A DNA stretch of 34,891 bases from Nocardia carnea (GTDB lineage Bacteria; Actinomycetota; Actinomycetes; Mycobacteriales; Mycobacteriaceae). Of this stretch, positions 23,672-32,407 are shown in pieces. The position numbers and the translations under genes were made by a program. The stretch spans positions 1 through 34,891 of the forward strand of contig NZ_JARWPM010000383.1 in the NCBI RefSeq assembly GCF_029869215.1. Direction: 5' to 3'. The notes under the pieces are model-generated. The model did no database searches, was not told the origin of the DNA, and was given only the letters and a program-made list of their open reading frames with translations. Positions within the stretch are counted from its first letter, which is position 1; each line of letters starts with the position of its first letter.

Positions 23672-24859
23672 TCAGACCGAACTGATGAGTGGAACCAGTT
23701 GTTCGTCGTCCGACCAGGCGCCGTGATGGCCGACCATCGCCGATTCCAGCGGTTCGTGCTCCGGTCGCACCAGTACGGTGCCGCCCTCGGCCACCGCCAG
23801 GAGATCGCCGATCCGGTTCGCGATCACCGGTGCGGGCGGGGTGGGGCCGAACCAGCGCTCGTCCAGTGCCTGCTCGCGCGTGACAACCCGGGCGTGGCCC
23901 GCCAGTTCGCCGGTCCACCGGTCGAACGTATCGGCTGCGGCGCCCGGACTGCCGAGGTAGATATGGCGCACCCGCGCCTCGCCGGCGATCAGCCGCACAC
24001 CGTCGAGCAGTCCGGGCCGGGAGTCCAGGTCGATAACCGTATCGGCGTGCACCATGCCGTGGTCGCCGGTGACGAGCAGCGTGCAGGTGTCCGGGAGGTC
24101 GGTGAGCAGATCGGCCGCGAAGGCGTCGATCTCGCGCAGCACCGCCAGCGCTTCCGGTGATTCGGGACCGTGCAGATGACCGTTGCTGTCCAGATCGGGG
24201 AAGTATGCGTAGGCGAACCGCGAACCCGGGCCGGAATGACCGGCGACCGCCAGGATTCCGTCGCGTACTTCGTTCAGTGTGGTCGCCGGGTGCAGGGTCC
24301 CGGGTGCGCGGAAGGACGCGCGAGTGAGGCCGGAGGTCCGTTGATAGGCGGGAACCACATAATGCACCTCGACCCCGTGGGCGGCGAGGTCCTCGAGCCG
24401 GCTGGTACCCGGCTGTATCGATTCGGGTGGGTGGGATTCGCGCGCGTCGTCACCGGTCGAACCGTCGAGCCGCCAGCGCAGTGAATTGAACAGCCGGATA
24501 CCGTCCCGGCCGGGAACGCCGAAGCTGTAGCCGATGATGCCGTGCGTCGCGCAGGGGGCGCCGAGGGCGAGGCTGGTGAGGCTGGTGGAGGTGGTCGCCG
24601 GAAACCCGGCGGTGAGTGTGGTGGCGGTACAGGCCGTCAGGGTGGGGGCGAGATCGCGGTGCCGGGAGAGCAGTTCGGCGCCCAAGCCGTCGATCAGGAG
24701 GACCACCACGTCGCGGTTGGGTGCGATCCCCAGGGGGTTCGCCCCATCCGATCCGAACGAGGCGGCCACGGACGGCAGGACATCGGCGAGTGAGTACGGC
24801 ATCGCCTCATATGGTGCCGGATCCGACGCGTCACCGGGCCGGCTCGATCGACTCGCCAC
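23672..24859 (-). CDS. Alkaline-phosphatase-superfamily nucleotide pyrophosphatase/phosphodiesterase
   Basis: A 395-residue protein of the type I phosphodiesterase/nucleotide pyrophosphatase branch. Metal and nucleophile motifs are present: LLIDGLG (54-60, Asp57), FPATTSTS (86-93, nucleophile Thr), PDLDSNGHLHG, TGDHGM and GHHGAW near the C-terminus. No signal peptide is seen, so it is probably cytoplasmic. The GTG start at 24859 is not certain; ATG 24802 (MPYSLADVLP) is a good alternative with the conserved part intact. It is divergent from the MFS gene across an AT-rich promoter region. Confidence 0.88.
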   Translation of the reverse strand: MASRSSRPGDASDPAPYEAMPYSLADVLPSVAASFGSDGANPLGIAPNRDVVVLLIDGLGAELLSRHRDLAPTLTACTATTLTAGFPATTSTSLTSLALGAPCATHGIIGYSFGVPGRDGIRLFNSLRWRLDGSTGDDARESHPPESIQPGTSRLEDLAAHGVEVHYVVPAYQRTSGLTRASFRAPGTLHPATTLNEVRDGILAVAGHSGPGSRFAYAYFPDLDSNGHLHGPESPEALAVLREIDAFAADLLTDLPDTCTLLVTGDHGMVHADTVIDLDSRPGLLDGVRLIAGEARVRHIYLGSPGAAADTFDRWTGELAGHARVVTREQALDERWFGPTPPAPVIANRIGDLLAVAEGGTVLVRPEHEPLESAMVGHHGAWSDDEQLVPLISSV

Positions 24860-24906
24860 CGGGGTGCGCGGATCGCGTCCGCGGCGCGGTGTCCGAATTG
24901 GTTAGA

Positions 24907-24933
24907 TTGCATCATGCATGTTATGTGTATTAT
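24907..24933 (+). promoter_or_regulatory. AT-rich promoter with short palindromes upstream of the MFS gene
   Basis: TTGCAT (24907-24912) and TATTAT (24928-24933) form a possible promoter with a 15-nt spacer. TGCAT-C-ATGCA (24908-24918) is a perfect 11-bp palindrome, and ATGTG/CACAT surround the -10. The 110-nt gap between divergent genes is clearly less GC-rich than its surroundings. Confidence 0.45.
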
Positions 24934-24970
24934 GCACATCGACTGAATTCGTCTTGCGAGGAGCACGCGC

Positions 24971-27511
24971 GTGACCAAAACCGAACCCGTCGTCCGCCCG
25001 GCGGCGGTGCTGGCGGTGCTCGCCTTCGCCGGGATCGTGGCGTCGCTGACGCAGACCCTGGTGATGCCGCTGCTCGGGCAGCTACCGGAAATTCTGGACA
25101 CCGCACCGTCGAACGCCACCTGGGTCGTGACCGCGAGCCTGCTCGCCAGTGCCGTGACGACCCCCGTTGCGGGACGGCTGGGCGATCTGTACGGAAAGCG
25201 GCCGGTGCTGGTGGGGTCGGTGATTCCGCTGGTCATCGGGTCGGTGATCTGTGCGGTCTCCTCCTCGCTGTGGCCGATGATCATCGGCCGCGGCCTGCAG
25301 GGGATGGGCGTGGGCTTGATCCCGGTCGGCATCGCGGCCCTGCGCGATCTGCTCCCACCGGCCAAACTCGGCTCCGGTATCGCGTTGATCAGCTCCTCGC
25401 TCGGGGTCGGTGGCGCGCTGGGCCTGCCGCTGGCGGCGGCGGTCGTCGAATACAGCAGCTGGCGTTACCTGTTCTGGGGTGTCGCGGCGCTCGGCGTGCT
25501 CGCCGGGGTACTGATCTTCGCTGTCGTACCGTCCACTCCGTCGCGCGGACAGCGCGGCCGGTTCGATGTGCTCGGCGCGCTCGGCCTGGGTGCCGCCCTG
25601 GTCTGCCTGCTGCTCGCCGTTTCCAAGGGCGCGAGCTGGGGCTGGACCAGTGTCACCACGATTTCGCTGTTCGTCGCCGCGGCGGTCGTGCTGCTGCTGT
25701 GGGGCCTGTGGGAACTGTGGATGCGCGATCCGCTGGTCGACCTGCGGGTCACCGCGCGGCCGCGGGTGTTGCTCACCAATGCCGCATCCATCGTCATCGG
25801 TATGTCGATGTTCGCCCAAGCGCTGATCTTCCCCCAGCTACTGCAGCTGCCCGAGGCCACCGGTTACGGCCTCGGCCAGTCGATGGTGGCGATGGGTCTG
25901 TGGATGGCTCCCGGCGGTCTGATGATGATGCTGGCCTCGCCGTTGAGCGCGAAACTGTCCGCCCTGGCCGGACCGAAGATCACCCTCATCGTCGGCGCCC
26001 TGATCATCGCGGCCGGATACGGTGCGTCGGTGCCGCTGATGGGCGAAGCCTGGGGACTGATGGTCGGCGCGATCGTGATCAGCCTCGGTGTCGGCTTCGC
26101 CTACGGCGCCATGCCCGCGCTGATCATGAGCGCGGTGCCGATCACCGAGACCTCGGCCGCCAACAGTTTCAACACCCTGATGCGCTCGATCGGCACCTCG
26201 GTGGCCTCGGCCGCCATCGGTGCCGTGCTGGCCGAGATGAGTACCACCTTCGCGGGTGGGATCAGCGTGCCGACCGAGAACGGTTTCCGGGTGGGCATCC
26301 TGATCGGCTGCGGTGTCGCCGCCGCGGCCGCGGTGATCGCGCTGACCATCCCGACCGCCAAACGCGCCGCCGCGGCGGCCGTCGCGGGTGCAGCGCCCGA
26401 TGCGGCGAAGGCCGAAGCACATGCGCTCGCGGAAGCGGTGCCCGCGGCGCCCGCCGGACTTTCGGCGGAAGCCGAACAGGTGATCGACGATGCCGCGACA
26501 CCGATTGCCGGCGCCGCGGCTCCGGTGGCCGGCCATGCGGCACCTGTTGCCGGCGCGGCGCCGCCGAGGGGCAGCGATGCGGCATCGGGACCGCGGCACG
26601 CCGCTCCCGAGCCGGCGGAACGCACTCCCGCCTACCGCAACGGTGCGAGCGCGGCCGCCCCGCAGCCGGCCGGAAGCGGCTCGGTGCTGTTCGGCCGGGT
26701 GTCCGACGGCCGGGGTGGTGCGGTGGCCGGGGCGACCCTGACCCTGATCTCGCCCGCCGGGCAGCAGCTGAGCCGGGCGCGGTCGGGACAGGACGGGTTC
26801 TACGAACTTGCCGCACCCGAACCCGGCTCCTATGTCCTCATCGCCTCGGCGGAGGGACGGCGGCCGGACGCCTCGACCGCGGTCCTCGGCAGCAACCCGG
26901 TGTCCTACGACGTCACGCTCGGTGCGCTGACCGGCCTGGAAGGCACGGTCGCGCGGACCGGTGACGGCAACCCGGTATCCGGCGCCATGATCACCGCCCT
27001 GGACCTGCGTGGGGAGGTTATGGCGGCAGGTGAATCGGATTCATCCGGCCGGTTCGAACTCACCGGCCTCCCGGAGGGCGATTTCACGATCGCTGTAAGC
27101 GCGTTCGGCTACCACCCGACCGCCGTCTCCGCCCAAGTCAACGGCCGGGACACCGCTCGCGTCGACGTGCTGCTACGTCCGGGTGTGCGGGTGGCGGGCG
27201 TGGTCACCGGCGGCGGCCGGCCGCTGGCGGGCGCACTCGTAACCCTGACCGATTCCCTGGGCAATGTGATCGAGAGTCAGACCACGGATGCGGACGGCTC
27301 CTATCTCTTCGGCAACCTCTCCGAAGGCAGTTACACGGTCGTCGCCACGGGTTATGCGCCGTCGACAGCGCAGGTGCGGGTGGGCGAGCACGATATCGAG
27401 GGCATTGATATGGACCTGCGCACAGCGTCCTCCGAGAGCTCCGCCGCCGAGCGCGAACCAGCGGACGAACAATTCGGCGCACTGCCGGAGGTGCACAAGA
27501 GCTCCTGGTAA
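24971..27511 (+). CDS. DHA2-type MFS transporter fused to three carboxypeptidase-regulatory-like domains
   Basis: An 846-residue protein from GTG 24971 (GAGGAG upstream). Residues 1-462 form 14 predicted membrane helices with the MFS motif A (GRLGDLYGKRP) and the layout of EmrB/QacA-type drug:proton antiporters. An Ala/Pro-rich linker (about 465-567) follows, then three repeats of a carboxypeptidase-regulatory-like beta-sandwich (about 570-648, 653-737, 738-815), each with the G-x-P/V-x-x-GA and DGxY-type pattern. With 14 helices both ends should be cytoplasmic, unusual for this domain type. The protein ends in LPEVHKSSW, almost the same as the end of S14, and the DNA similarity runs past the stop codon. 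The substrate is unknown. Confidence 0.92.
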   Translation: MTKTEPVVRPAAVLAVLAFAGIVASLTQTLVMPLLGQLPEILDTAPSNATWVVTASLLASAVTTPVAGRLGDLYGKRPVLVGSVIPLVIGSVICAVSSSLWPMIIGRGLQGMGVGLIPVGIAALRDLLPPAKLGSGIALISSSLGVGGALGLPLAAAVVEYSSWRYLFWGVAALGVLAGVLIFAVVPSTPSRGQRGRFDVLGALGLGAALVCLLLAVSKGASWGWTSVTTISLFVAAAVVLLLWGLWELWMRDPLVDLRVTARPRVLLTNAASIVIGMSMFAQALIFPQLLQLPEATGYGLGQSMVAMGLWMAPGGLMMMLASPLSAKLSALAGPKITLIVGALIIAAGYGASVPLMGEAWGLMVGAIVISLGVGFAYGAMPALIMSAVPITETSAANSFNTLMRSIGTSVASAAIGAVLAEMSTTFAGGISVPTENGFRVGILIGCGVAAAAAVIALTIPTAKRAAAAAVAGAAPDAAKAEAHALAEAVPAAPAGLSAEAEQVIDDAATPIAGAAAPVAGHAAPVAGAAPPRGSDAASGPRHAAPEPAERTPAYRNGASAAAPQPAGSGSVLFGRVSDGRGGAVAGATLTLISPAGQQLSRARSGQDGFYELAAPEPGSYVLIASAEGRRPDASTAVLGSNPVSYDVTLGALTGLEGTVARTGDGNPVSGAMITALDLRGEVMAAGESDSSGRFELTGLPEGDFTIAVSAFGYHPTAVSAQVNGRDTARVDVLLRPGVRVAGVVTGGGRPLAGALVTLTDSLGNVIESQTTDADGSYLFGNLSEGSYTVVATGYAPSTAQVRVGEHDIEGIDMDLRTASSESSAAEREPADEQFGALPEVHKSSW
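27491..27509 (+). repeat. Direct repeat copy 2 (S14-tail copy at the end of the MFS gene)
   Basis: Identical over 19 bases to 15072-15090 and in the same reading frame. It forms the last six codons of the MFS gene plus the first base of the stop. With copy 1 it brackets 12.4 kb of non-ribosomal DNA. Confidence 0.85.
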
Positions 27512-27533
27512 GCAGTGCCCGGACACGGAGTAG

Positions 27534-27569
27534 GACAGGGCCCCGAAGCGAATGCTTCGGGGCCCTGTC
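27534..27569. terminator. Strong terminator between convergent genes
   Basis: A perfect 16-bp stem (27534-27549 with 27554-27569) around a GAAT loop, 22 nt after the MFS stop codon and 26 nt beyond the stop of the convergent coiled-coil gene. Confidence 0.85.
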
Positions 27570-27595
27570 GGTCGAATGACGCCGTCGGGTTCGGG

Positions 27596-27982
27596 CTACC
27601 GACCGCTGCCCTTGTCGCCGCCGGCCCGGGTGATCAGGTCCACAATCTGCTGCTGCCCGGCTGCCAGCATGTCGAACTTGCTGCGCATTTCCAGGGTCAG
27701 TACATCGACCCTGCCGTTCAGCTGCCCGAGTTCGCCGCGGATCTCAGTGATATCGCCGCGGATATCTGCGATATCGGCCCTGGTCGCATTGTGCAGGCGC
27801 ATGTTCTGCTCGCGAAATTCGCGTAGTTCGATCCGTAGTTCCGAGGTATCGCGGTCTGCCCCTCCCGCAAGCACGCGCGCGGCAGCGGCGTCCTTTTCAC
27901 TGCGCTGCAACCGGTGCTCGAGATCTCCCACCTCGTTCTCGAGAGCGGTGTCCCGATCCTCCGGGTTCCCCTCCTCTGTCAT
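27596..27982 (-). CDS. Coiled-coil protein, function unknown
   Basis: A 128-residue protein, acidic at the N-terminus and helical nearly throughout. Heptad-like leucines and isoleucines run through LENEVGDLEHRLQRSE and again through IADIRGDITEIRGELGQLNGRVDVL, so it should form a coiled coil or a helical oligomer. There is no signal peptide or membrane segment. The ATG at 27982 follows a TACTCT-type -10 by 7 nt, suggesting a leaderless message. It lies next to rpsH on the opposite strand. Confidence 0.75.
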   Translation of the reverse strand: MTEEGNPEDRDTALENEVGDLEHRLQRSEKDAAAARVLAGGADRDTSELRIELREFREQNMRLHNATRADIADIRGDITEIRGELGQLNGRVDVLTLEMRSKFDMLAAGQQQIVDLITRAGGDKGSGR

Positions 27983-28027
27983 AACCGGCAGAGTACCTGG
28001 TCAGGGCGTTGATCCGGGGGCCTGATT

Positions 28028-28055
28028 TTGTCGTACTCGAGCCAGCTCCTACACT
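28028..28055 (+). promoter_or_regulatory. Probable promoter of the second half of the spc operon
   Basis: TTGTCG (28028-28033), a 16-nt spacer and TACACT (28050-28055) make a good vegetative promoter. Start of transcription near 28062 leaves a leader of about 170 nt before rpsH. Confidence 0.65.
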
Positions 28056-28173
28056 AGACCGGTTGCCAGGGCACATCTGTGTCCGTGGGCGGCCCCGTGC
28101 GGGCTCCCGGGCGATACGAACTCATCCGGCGGTGACTGCCGTCCGGACCAGCCGAATTGCTGTAGGCCCACGG

Positions 28174-28191
28174 CCCGCGTCTCGACGCGGG
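28174..28191 (+). promoter_or_regulatory. Leader hairpin upstream of rpsH
   Basis: CCCGCGT (28174-28180) pairs with ACGCGGG (28185-28191) around a CTCG loop, about 43 nt before the rpsH start. The leader is long enough for ribosomal-protein autoregulation, but I do not recognise a known S8 target. Confidence 0.4.
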
Positions 28192-28234
28192 TGTTGAATG
28201 GGAACCGTAGCGAGAAAGGTGTCGAGGTCGAACT

Positions 28235-28633
28235 ATGACCATGACCGATCCGATCGCAGACTTCCTGACACGTCTGCGCAACGCCAACTCGGCGTACCAC
28301 GATCAGGTGAAGGCTCCGCATTCGAAGCTCAAGGCGAATATCGCCGAGATCCTGAAGCGTGAGGGCTATATCGCCGATTACCGCACCGAGGACGCGACCG
28401 TGGGCAAGGCCCTCGTCGTCGACCTCAAGTACGGCCCCAGCCGGGAGCGCAGCCTCCAGGGTCTGCGCCGCGTCTCGAAGCCGGGTCTGCGCGTGTACGC
28501 GAAATCCACCAACCTGCCCAAGGTCCTGGGCGGCCTCGGCGTGGCGATCATCTCCACGTCGACCGGCCTGCTCACCGACCGTCAGGCGGCTCAGCAGGGA
28601 GTAGGCGGGGAAGTCCTCGCCTACGTCTGGTAA
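28235..28633 (+). CDS. rpsH: 30S ribosomal protein S8
   Basis: A 132-residue S8, which binds 16S rRNA in the central domain and, in E. coli, represses the spc operon. The N-terminus [18 protein letters not shown] and the C-terminal [12 protein letters not shown] and GGEVLAYVW segments are typical. Here it is the first gene of a separate unit with its own promoter, rather than following rpsZ directly. Confidence 0.98.
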   Translation: MTMTDPIADFLTRLRNANSAYHDQVKAPHSKLKANIAEILKREGYIADYRTEDATVGKALVVDLKYGPSRERSLQGLRRVSKPGLRVYAKSTNLPKVLGGLGVAIISTSTGLLTDRQAAQQGVGGEVLAYVW

Positions 28634-28646
28634 GGGAGGTACGGAC

Positions 28647-29183
28647 ATGTCGCGTATCGGCAAAGATCCCGTCGTGATTCCCTCGGGTGTCGAGGTGACC
28701 ATCAACGGCCAGGACGTCGCCGTGAAGGGCCCGAAGGGTCAGCTGTCGCTGACCGTTTCCGAGCCGATCAGTGTCGCGCAGGAAGACGGCCGACTGGTTG
28801 TCTCCCGCCCGGACGACGAGCGGCGCAACCGCTCGCTGCACGGCCTGACCCGCACCCTGATCGACAATATGGTCACCGGTGTCACCAAGGGCTACGAGAA
28901 GAAGATGGAAATCTTCGGCGTCGGCTACCGCGTGCAGCAGAAGGGCAGCAACCTCGAGTTCGCCCTCGGCTACAGCCACCCGGTGCCGATCGAGGCCCCG
29001 GAAGGCATCACCTTCGCGGTGGAATCGCCCACCAAATTCTCCGTATCCGGGATCGACAAGCAGAAGGTCGGCCAGATTTCGGCGGTTATCCACGGTCTGC
29101 GCAAACCCGACCCGTACAAGGGCAAGGGCATCCGCTACGCCGGTGAGGTCGTTCGCCGCAAGGTCGGAAAGACGGGTAAGTGA
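28647..29183 (+). CDS. rplF: 50S ribosomal protein L6
   Basis: A 178-residue L6 of normal length starting [17 protein letters not shown] and ending RKVGKTGK, with the conserved [15 protein letters not shown] stretch near the C-terminus. GGGAGG lies in the 13-nt gap after rpsH. Confidence 0.98.
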   Translation: MSRIGKDPVVIPSGVEVTINGQDVAVKGPKGQLSLTVSEPISVAQEDGRLVVSRPDDERRNRSLHGLTRTLIDNMVTGVTKGYEKKMEIFGVGYRVQQKGSNLEFALGYSHPVPIEAPEGITFAVESPTKFSVSGIDKQKVGQISAVIHGLRKPDPYKGKGIRYAGEVVRRKVGKTGK

Positions 29184-29185
29184 TC

Positions 29186-29593
29186 ATGGCGCAAACCGAG
29201 AACCAGAAGGCCAAGCGCATTCCGCTGGGCAAGGATGCTTCGACCCGCCGTCGGCTCTCCAAGACGCGGCGGCATTTCCGCCTGCGCAAGAAGATCGAGG
29301 GCACCAGCGAGCGGCCGCGGCTGATCGTGCACCGCTCCTCCCGGCATCTGCATGTGCAGCTGATCGACGATTCGGCCGGTCGCACCCTGGCCGCCGCCTC
29401 GACCATCGAAGCCGATGTGCGGGCGCTGGACGGCGACAAGACCGCCAAGGGCAAGAAGGTCGGCGAACTGATCGCCGAGCGTGCCAAGGCCGCCGGTGTG
29501 GAGGCCGTGGTGTTCGACCGCGGTGGTCACGATTACCACGGCCGGATCGCGGCGCTCGCCGATGCCGCCCGGGAAGGCGGGCTGAAGTTCTGA
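29186..29593 (+). CDS. rplR: 50S ribosomal protein L18
   Basis: A 135-residue L18, a 5S rRNA-binding protein. [35 protein letters not shown] and the C-terminal [12 protein letters not shown] are family hallmarks. ATG 29186 is chosen over GTG 29180 because the latter overlaps the rplF stop and adds no conserved residues. Its TGA overlaps the start of a 15-codon ORF. Confidence 0.97.
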   Translation: MAQTENQKAKRIPLGKDASTRRRLSKTRRHFRLRKKIEGTSERPRLIVHRSSRHLHVQLIDDSAGRTLAAASTIEADVRALDGDKTAKGKKVGELIAERAKAAGVEAVVFDRGGHDYHGRIAALADAAREGGLKF

Positions 29594-29640
29594 TGATCAA
29601 CAACACTGCACTCACCAGCGTGAACGGAAGGAACGTCTGA
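29593..29640 (+). CDS. 15-codon ORF chained between rplR and rpsE
   Basis: It encodes [15 protein letters not shown]. Its ATG overlaps the rplR stop (TGATG at 29591-29595) and its TGA overlaps the rpsE start in the same way (29638-29642). The rpsE ribosome-binding site GGAAGGAA lies inside it. It may be only a re-initiation bridge coupling rpsE to rplR, or a real micropeptide; nothing shows which. Confidence 0.4.
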   Translation: MINNTALTSVNGRNV

Positions 29641-30290
29641 TGCCGGGACGTCAACGGCGTGACGGCGGAAACGGACCCGCCGGACAGAACTCCAACGCCC
29701 CCGAGGGCGGCCGCGACAACCGTCGTGGTGGCGGCGACCGCCGCGGTGGCGGCGACCGTCGTAACGATGCCGCCGAGAAGAACCAGCTCGAGCGCGTCGT
29801 CGCGATCAACCGTGTCTCCAAGGTGGTCAAGGGTGGCCGGCGCTTCAGCTTCACCGCCCTGGTCATCGTCGGCGACGGCAACGGCCTGGTCGGTGTCGGC
29901 TACGGCAAGGCCAAGGAAGTTCCCGCGGCCATCCAGAAGGGCGTCGAGGAAGCGCGTAAGGGCTTCTTCCGCGTGCCGATGATCGGCTCCACCATCACCC
30001 ACCCGGTGCAGGGCGAAGCGGCGGCCGGTGTGGTCATGCTGCGCCCGGCCTCCCCGGGTACCGGTGTGATCGCCGGTGGCGCCGCACGCGCCGTACTGGA
30101 GTGCGCGGGCATCCACGACATCCTGGCCAAGTCGCTCGGTAGCGACAATGCGATCAACGTCGTCCACGCGACCGTCGCCGCACTGAAGATGCTGCAGCGG
30201 CCGGAAGAGGTCGCGGCTCGCCGCGGTCTGCCGATCGAGGACGTCGCTCCCGCGGGCATGCTGCGTGCCCGTGCCGGACAAGGAGTCTGA
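29640..30290 (+). CDS. rpsE: 30S ribosomal protein S5
   Basis: A 216-residue S5, important for decoding fidelity. The double-stranded RNA-binding region begins [20 protein letters not shown], and the conserved [12 protein letters not shown] and [10 protein letters not shown] follow. As in mycobacteria, an extended Gly/Arg/Asn-rich N-terminus (about 50 residues with a GGGDRR repeat) precedes it. The start overlaps the stop of the small upstream ORF. Confidence 0.98.
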   Translation: MPGRQRRDGGNGPAGQNSNAPEGGRDNRRGGGDRRGGGDRRNDAAEKNQLERVVAINRVSKVVKGGRRFSFTALVIVGDGNGLVGVGYGKAKEVPAAIQKGVEEARKGFFRVPMIGSTITHPVQGEAAAGVVMLRPASPGTGVIAGGAARAVLECAGIHDILAKSLGSDNAINVVHATVAALKMLQRPEEVAARRGLPIEDVAPAGMLRARAGQGV

Positions 30291-30291
30291 T

Positions 30292-30471
30292 ATGGCAGAT
30301 CTCAAGGTGACCCAGATCAAGAGCTCGATCGGCGCCAAGCAGAACCAGCGGGACAGCCTGCGGACCCTCGGTCTGCGCGGTATCCGTAAGTCGGTGATCC
30401 GGGAGGACAACCCGCAGAACCGTGGTCTGATCAATGTCGTGCGCCACCTCGTAACTGTTGAGGAGGTCTGA
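30292..30471 (+). CDS. rpmD: 50S ribosomal protein L30
   Basis: A 59-residue L30 starting [16 protein letters not shown], with [20 protein letters not shown] characteristic of the family. ATG 30292 follows AAGGAG; a longer reading would overlap rpsE. Confidence 0.97.
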   Translation: MADLKVTQIKSSIGAKQNQRDSLRTLGLRGIRKSVIREDNPQNRGLINVVRHLVTVEEV

Positions 30472-30473
30472 CA

Positions 30474-30917
30474 ATGACCATCAAACTGCATCACCTGCGC
30501 CCGGCCCCCGGTGCCAAAACCGATAAGACCCGCGTGGGTCGCGGTGAGGGCTCCAAGGGTAAAACCGCCGGCCGCGGTACCAAGGGCACCAAGGCCCGTA
30601 AGAACGTGCCCGCCGCGTTCGAGGGCGGCCAGATGCCCATCCACATGCGCCTGCCGAAGCTGAAGGGCTTCACCAACCCGTTCCGGGTGGAATACCAGGT
30701 TGTGAATGTGGGCACTATCGCCGAGCTGTTCCCCGAGGGCGGCAGCATCGGCAAGGACGAGCTGGTGGCCAAGGGCGCGGTGCGCAAGAACCAGCTGGTG
30801 AAGGTGCTCGGCGAGGGGGAGATCTCCGTCGCCGTGCAGGTCAGCGCGGACAAGTTCTCCGGCTCCGCCAAGGAGAAGATCACCGCAGCCGGTGGCACCG
30901 CCACCGAACTGGGCTGA
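30474..30917 (+). CDS. rplO: 50S ribosomal protein L15
   Basis: A 147-residue L15 with the Gly/Lys-rich N-terminal signature ([19 protein letters not shown]) and the [17 protein letters not shown] stretch. It starts 2 nt after the rpmD stop. A terminator hairpin follows, separating it from secY. Confidence 0.98.
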   Translation: MTIKLHHLRPAPGAKTDKTRVGRGEGSKGKTAGRGTKGTKARKNVPAAFEGGQMPIHMRLPKLKGFTNPFRVEYQVVNVGTIAELFPEGGSIGKDELVAKGAVRKNQLVKVLGEGEISVAVQVSADKFSGSAKEKITAAGGTATELG

Positions 30918-30939
30918 CGTTCGCCAATCGACGACAGGG

Positions 30940-30967
30940 CGCCGGACGAGTGCAGGCTCGTCCGGCG
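30940..30967 (+). terminator. Terminator after rplO
   Basis: A perfect 11-bp stem (30940-30950 with 30957-30967) and a 6-nt loop, 22 nt after the rplO stop. A possible -10 (TAGAGT, 30975-30980) lies just beyond, so secY-adk-map may have a promoter of its own. Confidence 0.75.
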
Positions 30968-31081
30968 TCACTGTTAGAGTTCAAGTGTTGTCTGCCAAGA
31001 CCCGTCATGGGTTCGGCGATCTCCGAGTCGGGACACGCTGAAAATTCCATGGCCTGACCATGTCGTTCGCCAGGAGGATCT

Positions 31082-32407
31082 GTGCTTTCCGCCTTCGTTA
31101 CGGCCTTCCGGACCTCGGACTTGCGGCGGAAGATTCTCTTCACGCTGGGGCTGGTCGCGCTGTACCGCCTCGGTGCCGCGCTGCCGTCACCCGGCGTCGA
31201 CTACAAAGCGGTCCAGGAATGTATCGACCTGGTCTCGGGTGGTGAATCCGCCGGGATCTACCAGCTCATCAACCTTTTCTCGGGTGGTGCGCTACTCCAG
31301 CTGTCGGTGTTCGCGATCGGCATCATGCCCTACATCACCGCGAGCATCATCATCCAGCTGCTCACCGTCGTCATCCCGCGGTTCGAGGAACTGCGCAAGG
31401 AAGGCCAGGCCGGCCAGACCAAGATGACGCAGTACACCCGCTACCTGTCGATCGCGCTGGCGATTCTGCAGGCCACGGGTCTCGTCGCGCTGGCCGCGCG
31501 CGGGCAACTGCTGCAGGGCTGCCAGCAGGATATTCTCGCCGACACCAGTATCTTCGGCATGATCATCATCGTGCTGGTCATGACCGCGGGCGCCGCGCTG
31601 GTCATGTGGTTCGGTGAGCAGATCACCGAACGCGGTGTCGGCAACGGTATGTCGCTGCTGATCTTCGCCGGTATCGCGGCCCGGATCCCCAGCGAGGGCA
31701 AGAACATTCTCGACAGCCGCGGCAATATCGTGTTCGCGCTCGTGTGTGTGGCTGCCTTCGCCATCATCGTGGCCGTCATCTTCGTGGAGCAGGGCCAGCG
31801 CCGGATTCCGGTGCAATACGCCAAGCGCGTGGTCGGCCGCAAGATGTACGGCGGTTCGTCGACCTACTTGCCGCTCAAGGTGAACCAGGCCGGCGTCATC
31901 CCGGTGATCTTCGCGTCCTCGCTGCTGTATCTGCCGAACCTGATCGCCCAGCTCACCGGGTCCAGCACTGCCGAGGACCCCAGTTGGTGGCAGGAGATCA
32001 TCCAGAAGTATCTGGTGAACCCCAGCAACCCGGTGTACATCGCGATCTACTTCGGCCTTATTGTCTTCTTCACCTACTTCTACGTCGCGATCACCTTCAA
32101 CCCGGAGGAACGCGCAGACGAGATGAAGAAGTTCGGCGGCTTCATCCCGGGCTACCGCCCCGGTAAGCCGACGGCCGACCATCTGACCTATGTGCTGAGC
32201 CGCATCACCCTGCCCGGCTCCATCTACCTCGGTCTGGTCGCCGTCCTGCCGAACGTGTTCCTCGATATGGGTTCGTCCTCCAGCGGGGTACAGAATCTGC
32301 CGTTCGGTGGTACCGCCGTGCTCATCATGGTGAGCGTCGGCCTGGACACCGTGAAGCAGATCGAAAGCCAACTCATGAATCGCAATTACGAAGGGTTCCT
32401 CAAGTGA
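31082..32407 (+). CDS. secY: Protein translocase subunit SecY
   Basis: A 441-residue SecY, the channel of the Sec translocase, with the expected ten membrane helices. It begins [23 protein letters not shown], with the plug-region [23 protein letters not shown] and cytoplasmic loops [11 protein letters not shown] and [12 protein letters not shown], all conserved. GTG 31082 has AGGAGG 8 nt upstream. It overlaps adk by 4 nt. Confidence 0.98.
   Translation: MLSAFVTAFRTSDLRRKILFTLGLVALYRLGAALPSPGVDYKAVQECIDLVSGGESAGIYQLINLFSGGALLQLSVFAIGIMPYITASIIIQLLTVVIPRFEELRKEGQAGQTKMTQYTRYLSIALAILQATGLVALAARGQLLQGCQQDILADTSIFGMIIIVLVMTAGAALVMWFGEQITERGVGNGMSLLIFAGIAARIPSEGKNILDSRGNIVFALVCVAAFAIIVAVIFVEQGQRRIPVQYAKRVVGRKMYGGSSTYLPLKVNQAGVIPVIFASSLLYLPNLIAQLTGSSTAEDPSWWQEIIQKYLVNPSNPVYIAIYFGLIVFFTYFYVAITFNPEERADEMKKFGGFIPGYRPGKPTADHLTYVLSRITLPGSIYLGLVAVLPNVFLDMGSSSSGVQNLPFGGTAVLIMVSVGLDTVKQIESQLMNRNYEGFLK

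Noticed and set aside
24616..26964. 782-codon plus-strand open frame overlapping the MFS gene
   Set aside because: It is the +1 frame of the transporter; Arg/Gly-rich and without membrane or domain pattern.
15093..28234. Integrative element or prophage
   Set aside because: The direct repeat suggests an insertion, but there is no integrase, transposase, relaxase, phage gene or tRNA target, so no mobile element is called.
29184..30971. 595-codon antisense frame across ribosomal genes
   Set aside because: The plus strand encodes L18, S5, L30 and L15 with full family signatures.
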